From assembly GCF_030818655.1 (NCBI RefSeq), contig NZ_JAUTAN010000001.1:1178001-1242000 (forward strand): a DNA stretch of 64,000 bases, read 5' to 3'. The notes beneath the pieces are model-generated. The model saw only the letters and a program-made list of their open reading frames with translations. It was not told where the DNA came from and ran no database searches. The DNA is from Nocardioides zeae (lineage in GTDB: Bacteria; Actinomycetota; Actinomycetes; Propionibacteriales; Nocardioidaceae). Positions 46,314 to 55,576 of this stretch are shown piece by piece. A program made the translations under genes and the position numbers. How positions within the stretch are numbered: the stretch's first letter is position 1; each line of letters begins with the position of its first letter.

Positions 46314-47567
46314 TCAGCCGGCCGCGGGCGCGATCTCGTTCGGCGTGACGTCGAGCTCCGTGCTCGCGACGACCTCGCCGGTGGTGAGGTCGACCGCGTG
46401 GACGCTGTTGGCGGCGGGCTCGGTCACGTAGGCGATGTCGCCGGAGACCTGGATGGCCGGGTGCGGGTCCTGCCACTCGACCGGGCCCTCCCACGGGGCG
46501 ATGACGTCGAAGGTGTCGGTGAGCTCGCCGGTGGTCGGGTCGATCACGTGGATCGCGCCGTCGGTGGCGAGGACGTACCCGAGGTCGCCGGGGCCGCGCG
46601 CGAGGTCGCGGAAGGTGTACGACGCGCCCTCGGGCAGCGCGACGACGTCGAGCGTGCCGGCCGCGGTGTCGACGAGCGTGACGGCGTCGAGGAGGTAGCC
46701 CTCCGCGTCGGGGTCGGTCTTGTAGTCGCCGAGCACGATCGGGCTCGAGTCGGTGGTGAAGGCGTTGCCCATGCGGCCGTAGGGCTGGTCGGGCGCGTCG
46801 AGCTTGGTGATGGCGCCGTCCTGGTAGACCAGCGCCCCGTCCTCGCAGCCGAAGACGACGGCCTCGTCCTGGGCCGTGCCCTCGCCGTGCACGCCCGGGC
46901 ACTCGTCGTTGCGGGCGACGACCTCGCCGGAGGCGTCGCGGACCTCGATGCCGGTGCGGCCGTCGGCGTTGCCGACCGTCGTGAGGAACGTGCCGTCCTC
47001 GAGCACGATCGAGACGCCGTGGTGGGCCTCGACACCCGGCACGGTCTCCGCCTCCGGCAGCTCCCCGGCCGCGACGGCGTCCGCGAGGGCGGCGGTCTCG
47101 ACGATCGTCGTGTCGCTCGTGCCGTCGGCGTAGAGCACCGTCTTGTCCGCGTGCCGCACGACGTGGCCCGGCGTGTCGGCCGGGAACACGAGGTCGGTGA
47201 GGGTCGCGCCCTCGGACGTGCCCGCGCCCGTGTCGAGCACCTGGAAGCCGTCGGCCACGGTGACCATGACGTTCCGGCCGTCGCCGGCCGGGTTGAGGCG
47301 GGTGAACTCCTCGGAGTCGAGCTCGGCCACGGTCTCCAGCGTGGTGCCGTCGAGCACGAGGATGCCGCCCTCGTGGGCGACGGCCAGGCGGGGTCCGGCG
47401 CTCCAGCTGGTCGCGGCCGACGCGGTCGTCCCGTCGTCGGACGGCGAGGCGTCGTCGGAGCCGGACGAGCAGGCGGCCAGCGTGGACAGGGCCAGGGCGC
47501 TGGCGGCGCTGAGGGCGACGGACGCCGCGCGGGGTGGGTGGAAGGTGCGCATCGGGTTCCTCTTCAT
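46314..47567 (-). CDS. aztD: AztD-like zinc metallochaperone lipoprotein
   Basis: The 417-residue product has a lipoprotein signal (LAAC, Cys33) and a WD-like beta-propeller body, with repeats such as GGILVLDGTTLETVAELD, DGAIHVIDPTTGELTDTFD and NSVHAVDLTTGEVVASTELD. VEAHHGVSIVL and CPGVHGEGTA hold histidines that fit zinc sites. In Paracoccus, AztD binds zinc and hands it to the binding protein AztC. It follows aztC by 27 bases. It was identified from propeller repeats, histidines and neighbours, so the family call is good but not certain. Confidence 0.8.
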   Translation of the reverse strand: MKRNPMRTFHPPRAASVALSAASALALSTLAACSSGSDDASPSDDGTTASAATSWSAGPRLAVAHEGGILVLDGTTLETVAELDSEEFTRLNPAGDGRNVMVTVADGFQVLDTGAGTSEGATLTDLVFPADTPGHVVRHADKTVLYADGTSDTTIVETAALADAVAAGELPEAETVPGVEAHHGVSIVLEDGTFLTTVGNADGRTGIEVRDASGEVVARNDECPGVHGEGTAQDEAVVFGCEDGALVYQDGAITKLDAPDQPYGRMGNAFTTDSSPIVLGDYKTDPDAEGYLLDAVTLVDTAAGTLDVVALPEGASYTFRDLARGPGDLGYVLATDGAIHVIDPTTGELTDTFDVIAPWEGPVEWQDPHPAIQVSGDIAYVTEPAANSVHAVDLTTGEVVASTELDVTPNEIAPAAG

Positions 47568-47594
47568 CTGGTGGTGGGTCGGGTGGAGCAGCGC

Positions 47595-48509
47595 TCAGGA
47601 GAGCGCCGCGCCGATGCGCTGCGTGTTGACGCGCATCATCGTCAGGTAGTCGGGGGCGCCGCCGTCGGCGGCGGTCAGCGACTCGGTGTAGAGCTCGACG
47701 ACCTCGACCTGCACGTCCGCCTCGCTCGCGAGGGCCTGCACGAGCCGATCGGGGGAGGAGGACTCGGCGAAGATCGCCGGCACGCCGGTCTCCTCGATCG
47801 CCTCGACGAGGTCGGACAGGTCGGAGGCGGAGGGCGCGGCCAGCGTCGTCCCGCCCGGGATCACCGCGCCGACGACGTCGAAGTCGAAGCGCTGGGCGAG
47901 GTACCCGAACACGTGGTGGTTGGTCACCAGGGCGCGCCGATCGGCGGGGACGGCCGCGAAGGCGTCGGTCATCTCCGTCTCGATCCCGACCACCGAGTCC
48001 CGGTACGCCGCGACGTCGTCCGCGAGGCGACCGGCGTCGATACCGTCGATGTCGGCGAGCACGGGCTCGAGGGCGTCGAGCACGTCGAGGACGCGGGCGG
48101 GGTCGGTCCAGAAGTGCGGATCGGGGGTGCCGGCGGCGTCGCCCTCGGCGTACTCCAGCACCTCGATCGCGTCGCCGGCCACGAACGTGGCGACCCCGTC
48201 GTCGGCCGCGGCGTCGAGGTGCTGCTGGAGCCCCTCCTCGAGTCCGAGGCCGTTGGAGACGACCAGGTCGGCGGACCGCACGCGGGCGGCCTCCTGGGCG
48301 GAGATCTCGAAGGAGTGCGGATCGGCGTCGGGCTTCATCAGGGTCAGCACCTCGGCCTGGTCGCCGACGACGTTCTCGACGACGTCGCCGAGGATGTTGG
48401 TGGAGACGACGACGAGCGGCCCGTCGCCGGAGCCGACGTCGCAGGCGATGAGGGCGCCGGCGGCCAGGAGGGTGCCGGCGAGGGCGGCGAGGGGGCGGGT
48501 ACGGCGCAC
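47595..48509 (-). CDS. aztC: Zinc ABC transporter substrate-binding protein AztC
   Basis: The 304-residue lipoprotein (LIAC, Cys23) is a cluster A-I metal-binding protein. Likely zinc ligands are H65 (DPHSFE), H132 (DPHFWTDP) and H198 (TNHHVFGY), with an acidic residue in ELYTESL as the fourth. The usual Asp there appears to be Glu. It lacks the His-rich loop of ZnuA, as expected for AztC. The GTG start is one base after the stop of the upstream propeller gene. Confidence 0.9.
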   Translation of the reverse strand: MRRTRPLAALAGTLLAAGALIACDVGSGDGPLVVVSTNILGDVVENVVGDQAEVLTLMKPDADPHSFEISAQEAARVRSADLVVSNGLGLEEGLQQHLDAAADDGVATFVAGDAIEVLEYAEGDAAGTPDPHFWTDPARVLDVLDALEPVLADIDGIDAGRLADDVAAYRDSVVGIETEMTDAFAAVPADRRALVTNHHVFGYLAQRFDFDVVGAVIPGGTTLAAPSASDLSDLVEAIEETGVPAIFAESSSPDRLVQALASEADVQVEVVELYTESLTAADGGAPDYLTMMRVNTQRIGAALS

Positions 48510-48510
48510 G

Positions 48511-49761
48511 TCAGCGTCCTGTCTCGGCGGTGAAGCGGGGCTCGGTGTCGGTGGTGAAGGACCGTGCGACGCGGGCGTCGTCGGCGACGTCGATCTCGTG
48601 CAGCTGCTGCTCGACGGGGCCGGACAGGTAGGTGCGCTGCTGGTCGGCGACGAGGGCCGGGGTGCGGCCGGCCGCGAGCGAGGCCGCGACGAGCGGCTCG
48701 GTCTCCGCCAGGAGCGTCCCGTCGGCGCCGTCGAGCACGAGCACGCGGCCGTCGGACGCGAGGGCCACGACGTGCTCGTCCTCGTCGTCCACGGCGGTGA
48801 CGTGCGCGAGGGGAGCCGGAGCGGGGAGCAGGGTCCAGGAGCGCTGGCGGGTGTCGAGGAGCCACACGCCGTCGGCGCCCTCGGGTCCGGCGAGCGCGGC
48901 GACGGTGGGTCGACCCTCGCGGTTCGCGAACGAGGTGGCGGGGGCCGCCGTCGTACCGGCCGGGTAGGGGATCCGCTCCACCGTCAGCTCGTCGTCGACG
49001 ACGGTCGCGAGGAGCGCCCCGTCCGCACAGCCGACGACGGCGCCGACGCGGGTCGTGAGGGTGCCGGAGGCGCCGGCGCAGGTCTCCTCCAGCCCGGTCG
49101 GCTCGCCGTCGGCGGTGTAGCCGCGCACGGAGCCCGCCGTGCCGCCCTCGCCGGGGGCGGTCACGAGCGCGAACGACCCGACCGGCACCACCAGACCGGC
49201 GTGCGGCTCGGTGTCGAGACGGAACCGCTCGACCAGGTCGCCCTTGGAGAGCGCCTCGGTGTCGAGCAGGACGGCCTCGCCGGAGTCCGCGAAGTAGAGG
49301 CCGGTGCCCGACGTCGTCGAGGAGTTGGTGGTGGCGACCGTCGCCGTGCCGTCGCCGCTCACGGCGCCGACGAGGCGGGGCTCCGCGCGGTAGTAGTGGA
49401 AGTGGTCGACGTGGTCCCAGGTCCAGCGCCCGCTGTCGACCACCTCGACCCCGGCGTCGGTCTGCACGAAGAGGTAGCGGCCGTCGCTGACCATCGCGCT
49501 CGGGGCGCCGACGGTGCCGATCTCGGTGGTGCTCTCGTCGAGGAGGTCGAGGTGCGTCACGGTCCCGGTCGGGTCGACGGTCGTGAGGCCGACCGGCGGC
49601 TCGGCGACCTCGGCGGCACCGGCGACCGCGCCGTGGCCGTCGCCGGAGGTCGGCGCGGCTCCGTCGGCCGTGTCGGGCCCGTCGCTGTCGCCGGCGGCAC
49701 AGCCGGCCGCGGTCAGCGCCAGCGCGGCGGTGAGGGTGAGGCGGGAGAAGCGGGGGAGCAC
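48511..49761 (-). CDS. Second beta-propeller-like lipoprotein of the zinc locus
   Basis: The 416-residue product has a lipoprotein-like signal (TAAGC, Cys21) and propeller-type repeats (TVTHLDLLDESTTEIGTVG, DGRVLVLDGADGTLLAETEP, QLHEIDVADDARVARSF). A histidine cluster, DHVDHFHYYRAEPRL near residue 115, and GDGHGA near 41 could bind zinc. It resembles the AztD-like gene in size and fold but diverges strongly in sequence. Its place between aztB and aztC suggests a second metallochaperone. Exact family membership is inferred. Confidence 0.7.
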   Translation of the reverse strand: MLPRFSRLTLTAALALTAAGCAAGDSDGPDTADGAAPTSGDGHGAVAGAAEVAEPPVGLTTVDPTGTVTHLDLLDESTTEIGTVGAPSAMVSDGRYLFVQTDAGVEVVDSGRWTWDHVDHFHYYRAEPRLVGAVSGDGTATVATTNSSTTSGTGLYFADSGEAVLLDTEALSKGDLVERFRLDTEPHAGLVVPVGSFALVTAPGEGGTAGSVRGYTADGEPTGLEETCAGASGTLTTRVGAVVGCADGALLATVVDDELTVERIPYPAGTTAAPATSFANREGRPTVAALAGPEGADGVWLLDTRQRSWTLLPAPAPLAHVTAVDDEDEHVVALASDGRVLVLDGADGTLLAETEPLVAASLAAGRTPALVADQQRTYLSGPVEQQLHEIDVADDARVARSFTTDTEPRFTAETGR

Positions 49762-49797
49762 GGGTTCCTCTCGGTGGGGAGGGGCGGGGTGGACGGG

Positions 49798-50676
49798 TCA
49801 GGCGGCTGCGGGAGACCGCTCGGCGCGCGCCGGGACCGGCGCAGGTCGGAGCGCCGCGACGCCGCGGCGCAGCAGCCACGACAGGCAGGCGATCGCGATC
49901 GCGGAGGCGGCGACGGACGCGCCCGCGGCGGTGGCGGCGTGCCACGACACGAGGAGGCCCGTCGCGACGGCCACGGTCCCGAGCGCAGCGGCGAGCGCCA
50001 TGCGGGTGGGGAGACGCACCGTCCAGTGGCCCGCGGCGACGGCGGGCGCGAGCAGCAGGCCGACGACGAGGAGCGAGCCGACGGCCTGGTAGGACGCGAC
50101 CACCGCGAGCGTGACCAGTCCGACGAGCGCGGCCTGGGCGAGACGGGGCCGGAGGCCGAGGACGGCGGCGATGCGCGGGTCGACGGCCAGCGCCACGAGC
50201 GGGCGGTGAGCGAGGATCGCGACCGCCAGGCCGACGGCGGCCGCGCCGGCGAGCAGCACGACGTCGACCGGGGCGATCGCGAGGATGTCGCCGAAGAGGA
50301 TCGCGGTGGCATCGGTGGCGAAGCTCCCCGAGTGGGAGATCACGATGACGCCCAGCGCGAGCATCGAGACGAAGAGCAGGCCGATGCTCGTGTCGTAGGA
50401 CAGCGAGCCGCGCCGCTGCAGGACGCCGATGCCCAGGCTCATCACGACGGCGCTGAGCGCGCCGCCGACCAGCGCCGGGGCCCCCAGCACGGTCGCGAGC
50501 GCGACGCCGGGCAGCATGCCGTGGGCCAGCGCCTCGCCGAGGAAGGCCATCCCGCGCACGACCACCCACGTGCCCACCACGCCGCACAGCACGGCGACGA
50601 GGGTGCCGCCCAGCAGCGCGCGCTGGAGGAACGCGAGGGTGAACGGCTCGAGGAGCCCGTCGACGAGGAAGGTCAC
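49798..50676 (-). CDS. aztB: Zinc ABC transporter permease AztB
   Basis: The 292-residue protein has eight or so membrane helices and the ABC-3 permease pattern: FLQRALLGGTLVAVLCGVVGTWVVVRGMAFLGEALAHGMLPG, SIGLLFVSMLALGV and SYQAVGSLLVVGLLLAPAVAA. It moves zinc across the membrane with the ATPase AztA, whose gene is divergent 56 bases away. The GTG start faces the Zur-like box. Confidence 0.9.
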   Translation of the reverse strand: MTFLVDGLLEPFTLAFLQRALLGGTLVAVLCGVVGTWVVVRGMAFLGEALAHGMLPGVALATVLGAPALVGGALSAVVMSLGIGVLQRRGSLSYDTSIGLLFVSMLALGVIVISHSGSFATDATAILFGDILAIAPVDVVLLAGAAAVGLAVAILAHRPLVALAVDPRIAAVLGLRPRLAQAALVGLVTLAVVASYQAVGSLLVVGLLLAPAVAAGHWTVRLPTRMALAAALGTVAVATGLLVSWHAATAAGASVAASAIAIACLSWLLRRGVAALRPAPVPARAERSPAAA

Positions 50677-50698
50677 GGGCCGGGACCCTAGTCACAAG

Positions 50699-50713
50699 TG
50701 GGAATGATTATCA
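50699..50713. promoter_or_regulatory. Zur-like box between aztB and aztA
   Basis: TGGGAATGATTATCA is a 15-base imperfect palindrome that fits the Zur consensus TGAAAATGATTTTCA at most positions, with five of seven base pairs symmetric. It sits in the middle of the 56-base divergent gap, so Zn-loaded Zur would block both promoters. Confidence 0.75.
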
Positions 50714-50732
50714 AAAGCGCTAGGGTGGGGCC

Positions 50733-51419
50733 GTGCCTGCTTCCCCTCCTGCCGTCCAGCTGCGCGACATCCGCGTCGACTTCGGTGCCCGGGCCGCGCT
50801 CCGGGACGTGACGCTCGACCTCCACGCCGGCGCGGTCACCGTCGTCGCGGGTCCCAACGGCGCCGGAAAGTCGACGCTCCTGGAGGTCGTCGCGGGCACG
50901 CGGGTGCCGACGCGCGGCTCGTGCTCGACGCGGGGGACGACGGCCTTCGTGCCGCAACGAGCCGGCGTCTCGGACCTGCTCCCGATCACCGTCCACGACG
51001 TCGTGGCGGTCGGCACGTGGGGTCGGCTGGGGGCGTGGCGTCGCGCCGACGCCGCGGCGCGGGCCGCCGTGGACGAGGCCCTGCACCGGCTGGGGATCGC
51101 GGACCTGCGGCGTCGCCCGTACGTCGCGCTGTCCGGCGGGCAGCGCCAACGGGCCCTGCTGGCCCAGGGGGTCGTGGCCCGGGCCGACCTGCTGCTGCTC
51201 GACGAGCCCACCACGGGACTCGACGCGACCAGCGGCGGACGCATCCGGGCCGTGATGGCCGAGGAGGCGGCGCGAGGGGCCGCGGTCGTGTGCGTCTCCC
51301 ACGATCCCGCGGTGCTCGCGGCGGCGGACCGCGTCGTGACGCTGGCGGACGGTGAGGTCGCGGGCGACACGCTGGCCGCCGGAGTCGTGGCCCCAGCGCT
51401 GCGGAAAGCGGCGCGCTGA
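50733..51419 (+). CDS. aztA: Zinc ABC transporter ATPase AztA
   Basis: The 228-residue ATP-binding protein has Walker A GPNGAGKST, signature LSGGQRQRALLAQ, and Walker B LLLLDEPTTGLD followed by the switch histidine VSHD. It powers the aztB permease. It is transcribed away from the rest of the zinc genes from a shared promoter with a Zur-like box, beginning GTG 50733. Confidence 0.9.
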   Translation: MPASPPAVQLRDIRVDFGARAALRDVTLDLHAGAVTVVAGPNGAGKSTLLEVVAGTRVPTRGSCSTRGTTAFVPQRAGVSDLLPITVHDVVAVGTWGRLGAWRRADAAARAAVDEALHRLGIADLRRRPYVALSGGQRQRALLAQGVVARADLLLLDEPTTGLDATSGGRIRAVMAEEAARGAAVVCVSHDPAVLAAADRVVTLADGEVAGDTLAAGVVAPALRKAAR

Positions 51420-51431
51420 GGCCACGACCCG

Positions 51432-52216
51432 TCAGGCGAGGGTGAGGGGGACCCGCCCCGTCACGAGGTGCTGCGGTCGCGACTCGTGGCCGGGGGACAC
51501 GCCGAAGCGCCGGTCGAGCTCGGCGACCTCGTCGAGCCGCTCGGTGCGCACGTCGACGAGGCCGGCGGCCTCGAACGTCGCGACGAAGGCGTCCACGTCG
51601 GCGGCGGTCGCCAGGGGGAGCGCCGCCTCCGCGCCGAGGTCGTAGGTGCGGCCGAAGGCGTCCGGCCCGGCGGCCGACTCGACCGCGACGCCGCGGTCGA
51701 TGCCGCCGGGGTACCAGTTCGCGTCGACGCAGGCGATCGTGCCGCCGGGTCGCACCAGGGCGCTCCAGGCGCGGAGCGCGTCCACCGGCTCCCGCAGCGT
51801 CCAGAGCAGGTAGCGGCTGGTGACCGCGTCGTACGGCGCGTCCCGGACCTCGTCGGTGTCCCCGGGGCGCACGGCGTCACCGCGCACGAACCGCGCGGCC
51901 GGCCGGCCCTCGCGGCGTCGTCCCTCGGCATCGCGGCGGGCCTCGGCGAGCATGCCGTCCGCGCTGTCGAGGCCGAGGACGTCGTGGCCGAGCTCGGCGA
52001 GCACGTGGGCGACGTAGCCCGACCCGGTGCCGACGTCGAGCACCCGCAGCGGCCGCGGACCGAGCGCGTCGCGCCACACCCGCGTCCAGAGCTCGCGGTC
52101 GAGCGCCGCCCGGTCGCCCTCGACCTGGCGGCGGTGGTACGCCGCGGCGCGGCTCGTCCAGTAGTCGTCGAGGCGCTGCTGGAGGGCGCCCCCGTGCGGG
52201 GCGGTCGTCGTCTGGT

Positions 52217-52220
<4 letters not shown>
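51432..52220 (-). CDS. SAM-dependent methyltransferase linked to FecCD-type importer
   Basis: The 262-residue class I methyltransferase has motif I VLDVGTGSGYVAHVLAELGHDVLGLD, followed by DAPYDAVTSRYLLWTLREP and GGTIACVDANWYPGG. Its ATG overlaps the stop of the importer ATPase (ATGA), so it is translationally coupled to transport. The ligand taken up may be methylated or demethylated, but the substrate is unknown. Homologues often sit in such ABC cassettes in actinobacteria. Confidence 0.85.
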
Positions 52221-52998
<778 letters not shown>

Positions 52999-53002
<4 letters not shown>

Positions 53003-53982
53003 CGGGTCTGCTCCAGGAAGTCGACGACCAGCTCGAGGCCGTCGACGGCCAGCGGGGTCGGCGGCTCGGCGTGGTTGAGCAGCAGCGGCAGGACGGCGTC
53101 GGTCTGCACGGCCCGCAGGGTGTCCGCACCCGGGAGGGAGGTGAGGGCCTCGGTGACCTCGGCCGGGTCGCCGTCGCTGCGGAGCAGGATGACGACGTCG
53201 GGGTCGCGCGCGACGATCTCCTCGGCGCTGACCTCGAACACCCGGTCGCCGACGTCGCCGAAGACGTTCTCGAGGCCAGCGGCCTCCACGAGCGGGGCGG
53301 ACATCGAGCCGCGTCCGTAGGCGTAGGTCACGCCGCCGCCGACGGTCGGGTAGAGCACGGCGACGCTGCGGTCCTCGTCGGCCGGCACGCGGGCCTCGAT
53401 GGCCGCGACCCGCTCCTCGAGCTCCGCCACGTAGGCGTCCGCCTCGTCGGCACGCTCGAACACCTCGCCGTACAGCCGCACCTGGTCGTAGACGTCGTCG
53501 AAGGTCGCGTCGCCGTCGAGCGACCCGCAGAACGCGGGCTCCTCGACCAGTGCGACGTCGTTGGCGGCCAGCGTGTCCCGCGTGACGGTGTCCGTCTGGC
53601 CCAGCACGAGGTCGGGCGTCTGGGCGACGACCTCCTCCCGCGAGATCTGGAGGTGACCGCTGGTGTCGGTGCGGTCGGTCAGCAGCGGGACGTCCTCGAT
53701 GGCGGCGAGGGTGTCCGCGTCGTAGTAGTCCGCCGGGTAGACCCCCGCCCGCGCCACCACGCGGTCGAGCACGTCGAGCCGGTGGAGCGTCACGGCGGCG
53801 GCGCTCTTCAGCATCACGACCCGCTCGGGCGCGCCGTCGAGCTCGACCGTGTCGCCGCAGTTCTCGACGGAGATGGCGACGTCGTCGCCCTCCGTGCCGC
53901 ACGCGGCGAGCGGCGCGAGCAGGAGCACCGCCGCGGCGGTCGTGGCGGTACGGCGGACGGTCGCGCTGGGCGGGTGGCTCAC
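52999..53982 (-). CDS. FecB/BtuF-type substrate-binding lipoprotein
   Basis: The 327-residue lipoprotein (LAAC, Cys28) is a cluster A-II binding protein with ISVENCGDTVELDGAPERVVMLKSAAA and FGDVGDRVFEVSAEEIVARDPDVVILL. Two cysteines, NCG near the start and FCG near residue 185, could form a disulfide. GTG 53982 was chosen because AGGAG lies just upstream; an earlier GTG is open but unsupported. The ligand (siderophore, heme, cobalamin, or the proposed F420-0 cofactor of similar actinobacterial cassettes) cannot be told from sequence. Confidence 0.88.
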
Positions 53983-54011
53983 GGTTCTCCTGGGGGTGCG
54001 GTGGGGTCGGC

Positions 54012-55133
54012 TCACGAGGGCACGGCCTGGAAGCGGCGGACGAGGAACAGCAGGAAGGGGGCGCCGACGAGCGCGGTGATGATGCCGATCGGGATCTCCT
54101 GGGGTGCCAGGAGCGTGCGGGCCAGCACGTCCGCCCAGACCAGGAGGATCGCGCCGAGGAGCGCGGCCACGGGCACGACGGCGCGGTGGGCGCCGCCGAC
54201 GAGGCGGCGTGCGAGGTGGGGGATGACGAGACCGACGAACCCGATGCTGCCGGCCATCGCGACGAGCACGCCCACGAGCAGCGAGACGCCGATGAGGAGG
54301 AGGCTCCGGAACCGCTCGGGGTGGATGCCGAGGGTGAGGGCGGTCTCGTCGCCGACGACGAGTGCGTCGAGACGGCGGCCGGTGAGCACGAGCAGGGCGG
54401 CGGCGGCCGCGACCACCGCGACGACCACGGCCAGCGGTCCGTTCCAGCCGGCCAGGCCCAGCGACCCGAGCAGCCAGAACATCACCGACCGCGCGCCCTC
54501 GGCGGAGTCGGAGGCGAAGATGAGGAAGCTGGTGGCCGCGGACAGCGCGTAGCCGATGGCCACCCCCGCCATGAGGAGCCGGACCGAGGTGATCCGCCCC
54601 GCGGAGCGGGCGACGAGGAACACGAGGGCCGAGGCGACCAGCGCCCCGAGGAACGCGCTGCCCTGGAGGGCGTAGTCGCCGAAGGCGGCACCCGCACCGA
54701 AGAGGATGGCGCCCGCCGCCCCGCAGCTCGCGCCCGAGTTGATGCCGAGCACGTAGGGGTCGGCCAGGATGTTGCGCACCATCGCCTGGAGCACGACGCC
54801 CGCCATCGCGAGCCCGGCCCCGACGGCCGCGCCGAGGACGACCCGCGGCGCGCGGATCTGCCAGACGATCGCGTCGTGGCGGGACTCCCACGTGACGTCG
54901 CCGAGCCCCGTGAGGTGGTGCAGGACGATGCGGAACGAGTCGCCGGGGGAGACCGCGACCGGCCCGGCGCCCACGCCGACCACGAGCGTCCCGACGAGCG
55001 CGGCGGTCAGTCCGAGCACCCACAGGGCCGTCCGGCGGCGTTGGGCGCCCAGGCCCAGCAGGTCGGCGTCGTGGTCGTCGAGCGGTGCCGCCGCGGCGGC
55101 CGACGGAGTGGGGGCGTGGTCGAGGATGCTCAC
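54012..55133 (-). CDS. FecCD-family ABC importer permease
   Basis: The 373-residue permease has about ten membrane helices. Family marks are IRAPRVVLGAAVGAGLAMAG, NILADPYVLGINSGA, AGSIGFVGLVIPHLARRLVG and the C-terminal EIPIGIITALVGAPFLLFLV. It imports a chelate or cofactor with the neighbouring binding protein and ATPase. GTG 55133 places the start after the promoter-like stretch; the open frame continues upstream to 55181 without conserved residues. Confidence 0.9.
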   Translation of the reverse strand: MSILDHAPTPSAAAAAPLDDHDADLLGLGAQRRRTALWVLGLTAALVGTLVVGVGAGPVAVSPGDSFRIVLHHLTGLGDVTWESRHDAIVWQIRAPRVVLGAAVGAGLAMAGVVLQAMVRNILADPYVLGINSGASCGAAGAILFGAGAAFGDYALQGSAFLGALVASALVFLVARSAGRITSVRLLMAGVAIGYALSAATSFLIFASDSAEGARSVMFWLLGSLGLAGWNGPLAVVVAVVAAAAALLVLTGRRLDALVVGDETALTLGIHPERFRSLLLIGVSLLVGVLVAMAGSIGFVGLVIPHLARRLVGGAHRAVVPVAALLGAILLVWADVLARTLLAPQEIPIGIITALVGAPFLLFLVRRFQAVPS

Positions 55134-55216
55134 GACTGCCCGCGGCTGGTTATCGCGAACAACATGCAACAAGCCTCGCACACGGCGGGGCTCGTGCCCC
55201 TACCCGGTCCGACAGG

Positions 55217-55501
55217 TCAGGCGAAGATGTCGAGCAGGTCCCGGACGGAGGTCTCGGTCTCGGCGGGGTGGCGCAGGCGGAGGTCGGTGTTGAGGCTGTA
55301 GGCGTTGCGCCGCCCGACCTTCTCCTTCGTGACGTAGCCCGCGACCTCGAGGTCCTTGAGGATCGCCTGGGCCGCGCGCTCGGTGATGCCCACGACGGCG
55401 GCGATCTCCCGGATGCGCGCCGCGGGATCCCTGCTCAGGGCGACCAGGACGTGACCGTGGTTGCTGAGGAACGTCCACCCCGGCGCATCGCTCGACGACA
55501 T
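55217..55501 (-). CDS. Small winged-helix transcriptional regulator
   Basis: The 94-residue protein (WTFLSNHGHVLVALSRD, RIREIAAVVGITERAAQAILKDLEVAGYV, VGRRNAYSLN) is a MarR/ArsR-like winged helix without a sensor domain. It lies 83 bases upstream of the FecCD-type permease on the same strand and 75 bases from the divergent dab-like gene, so it could regulate either. Its ligand is unknown. Confidence 0.85.
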   Translation of the reverse strand: MSSSDAPGWTFLSNHGHVLVALSRDPAARIREIAAVVGITERAAQAILKDLEVAGYVTKEKVGRRNAYSLNTDLRLRHPAETETSVRDLLDIFA

Positions 55502-55576
55502 GGCCGCACTGTAGTGGGGACGTGACGCAAACCACGGATAGAGGAACCTGGACACACGTATTCAGATTCCGGTTTC

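Noticed and set aside
55134..55216. DtxR/IdeR iron box before the FecCD-type permease
   Set aside because: The stretch has CAACA repeats but no TTAGGTTAG-like half-sites.
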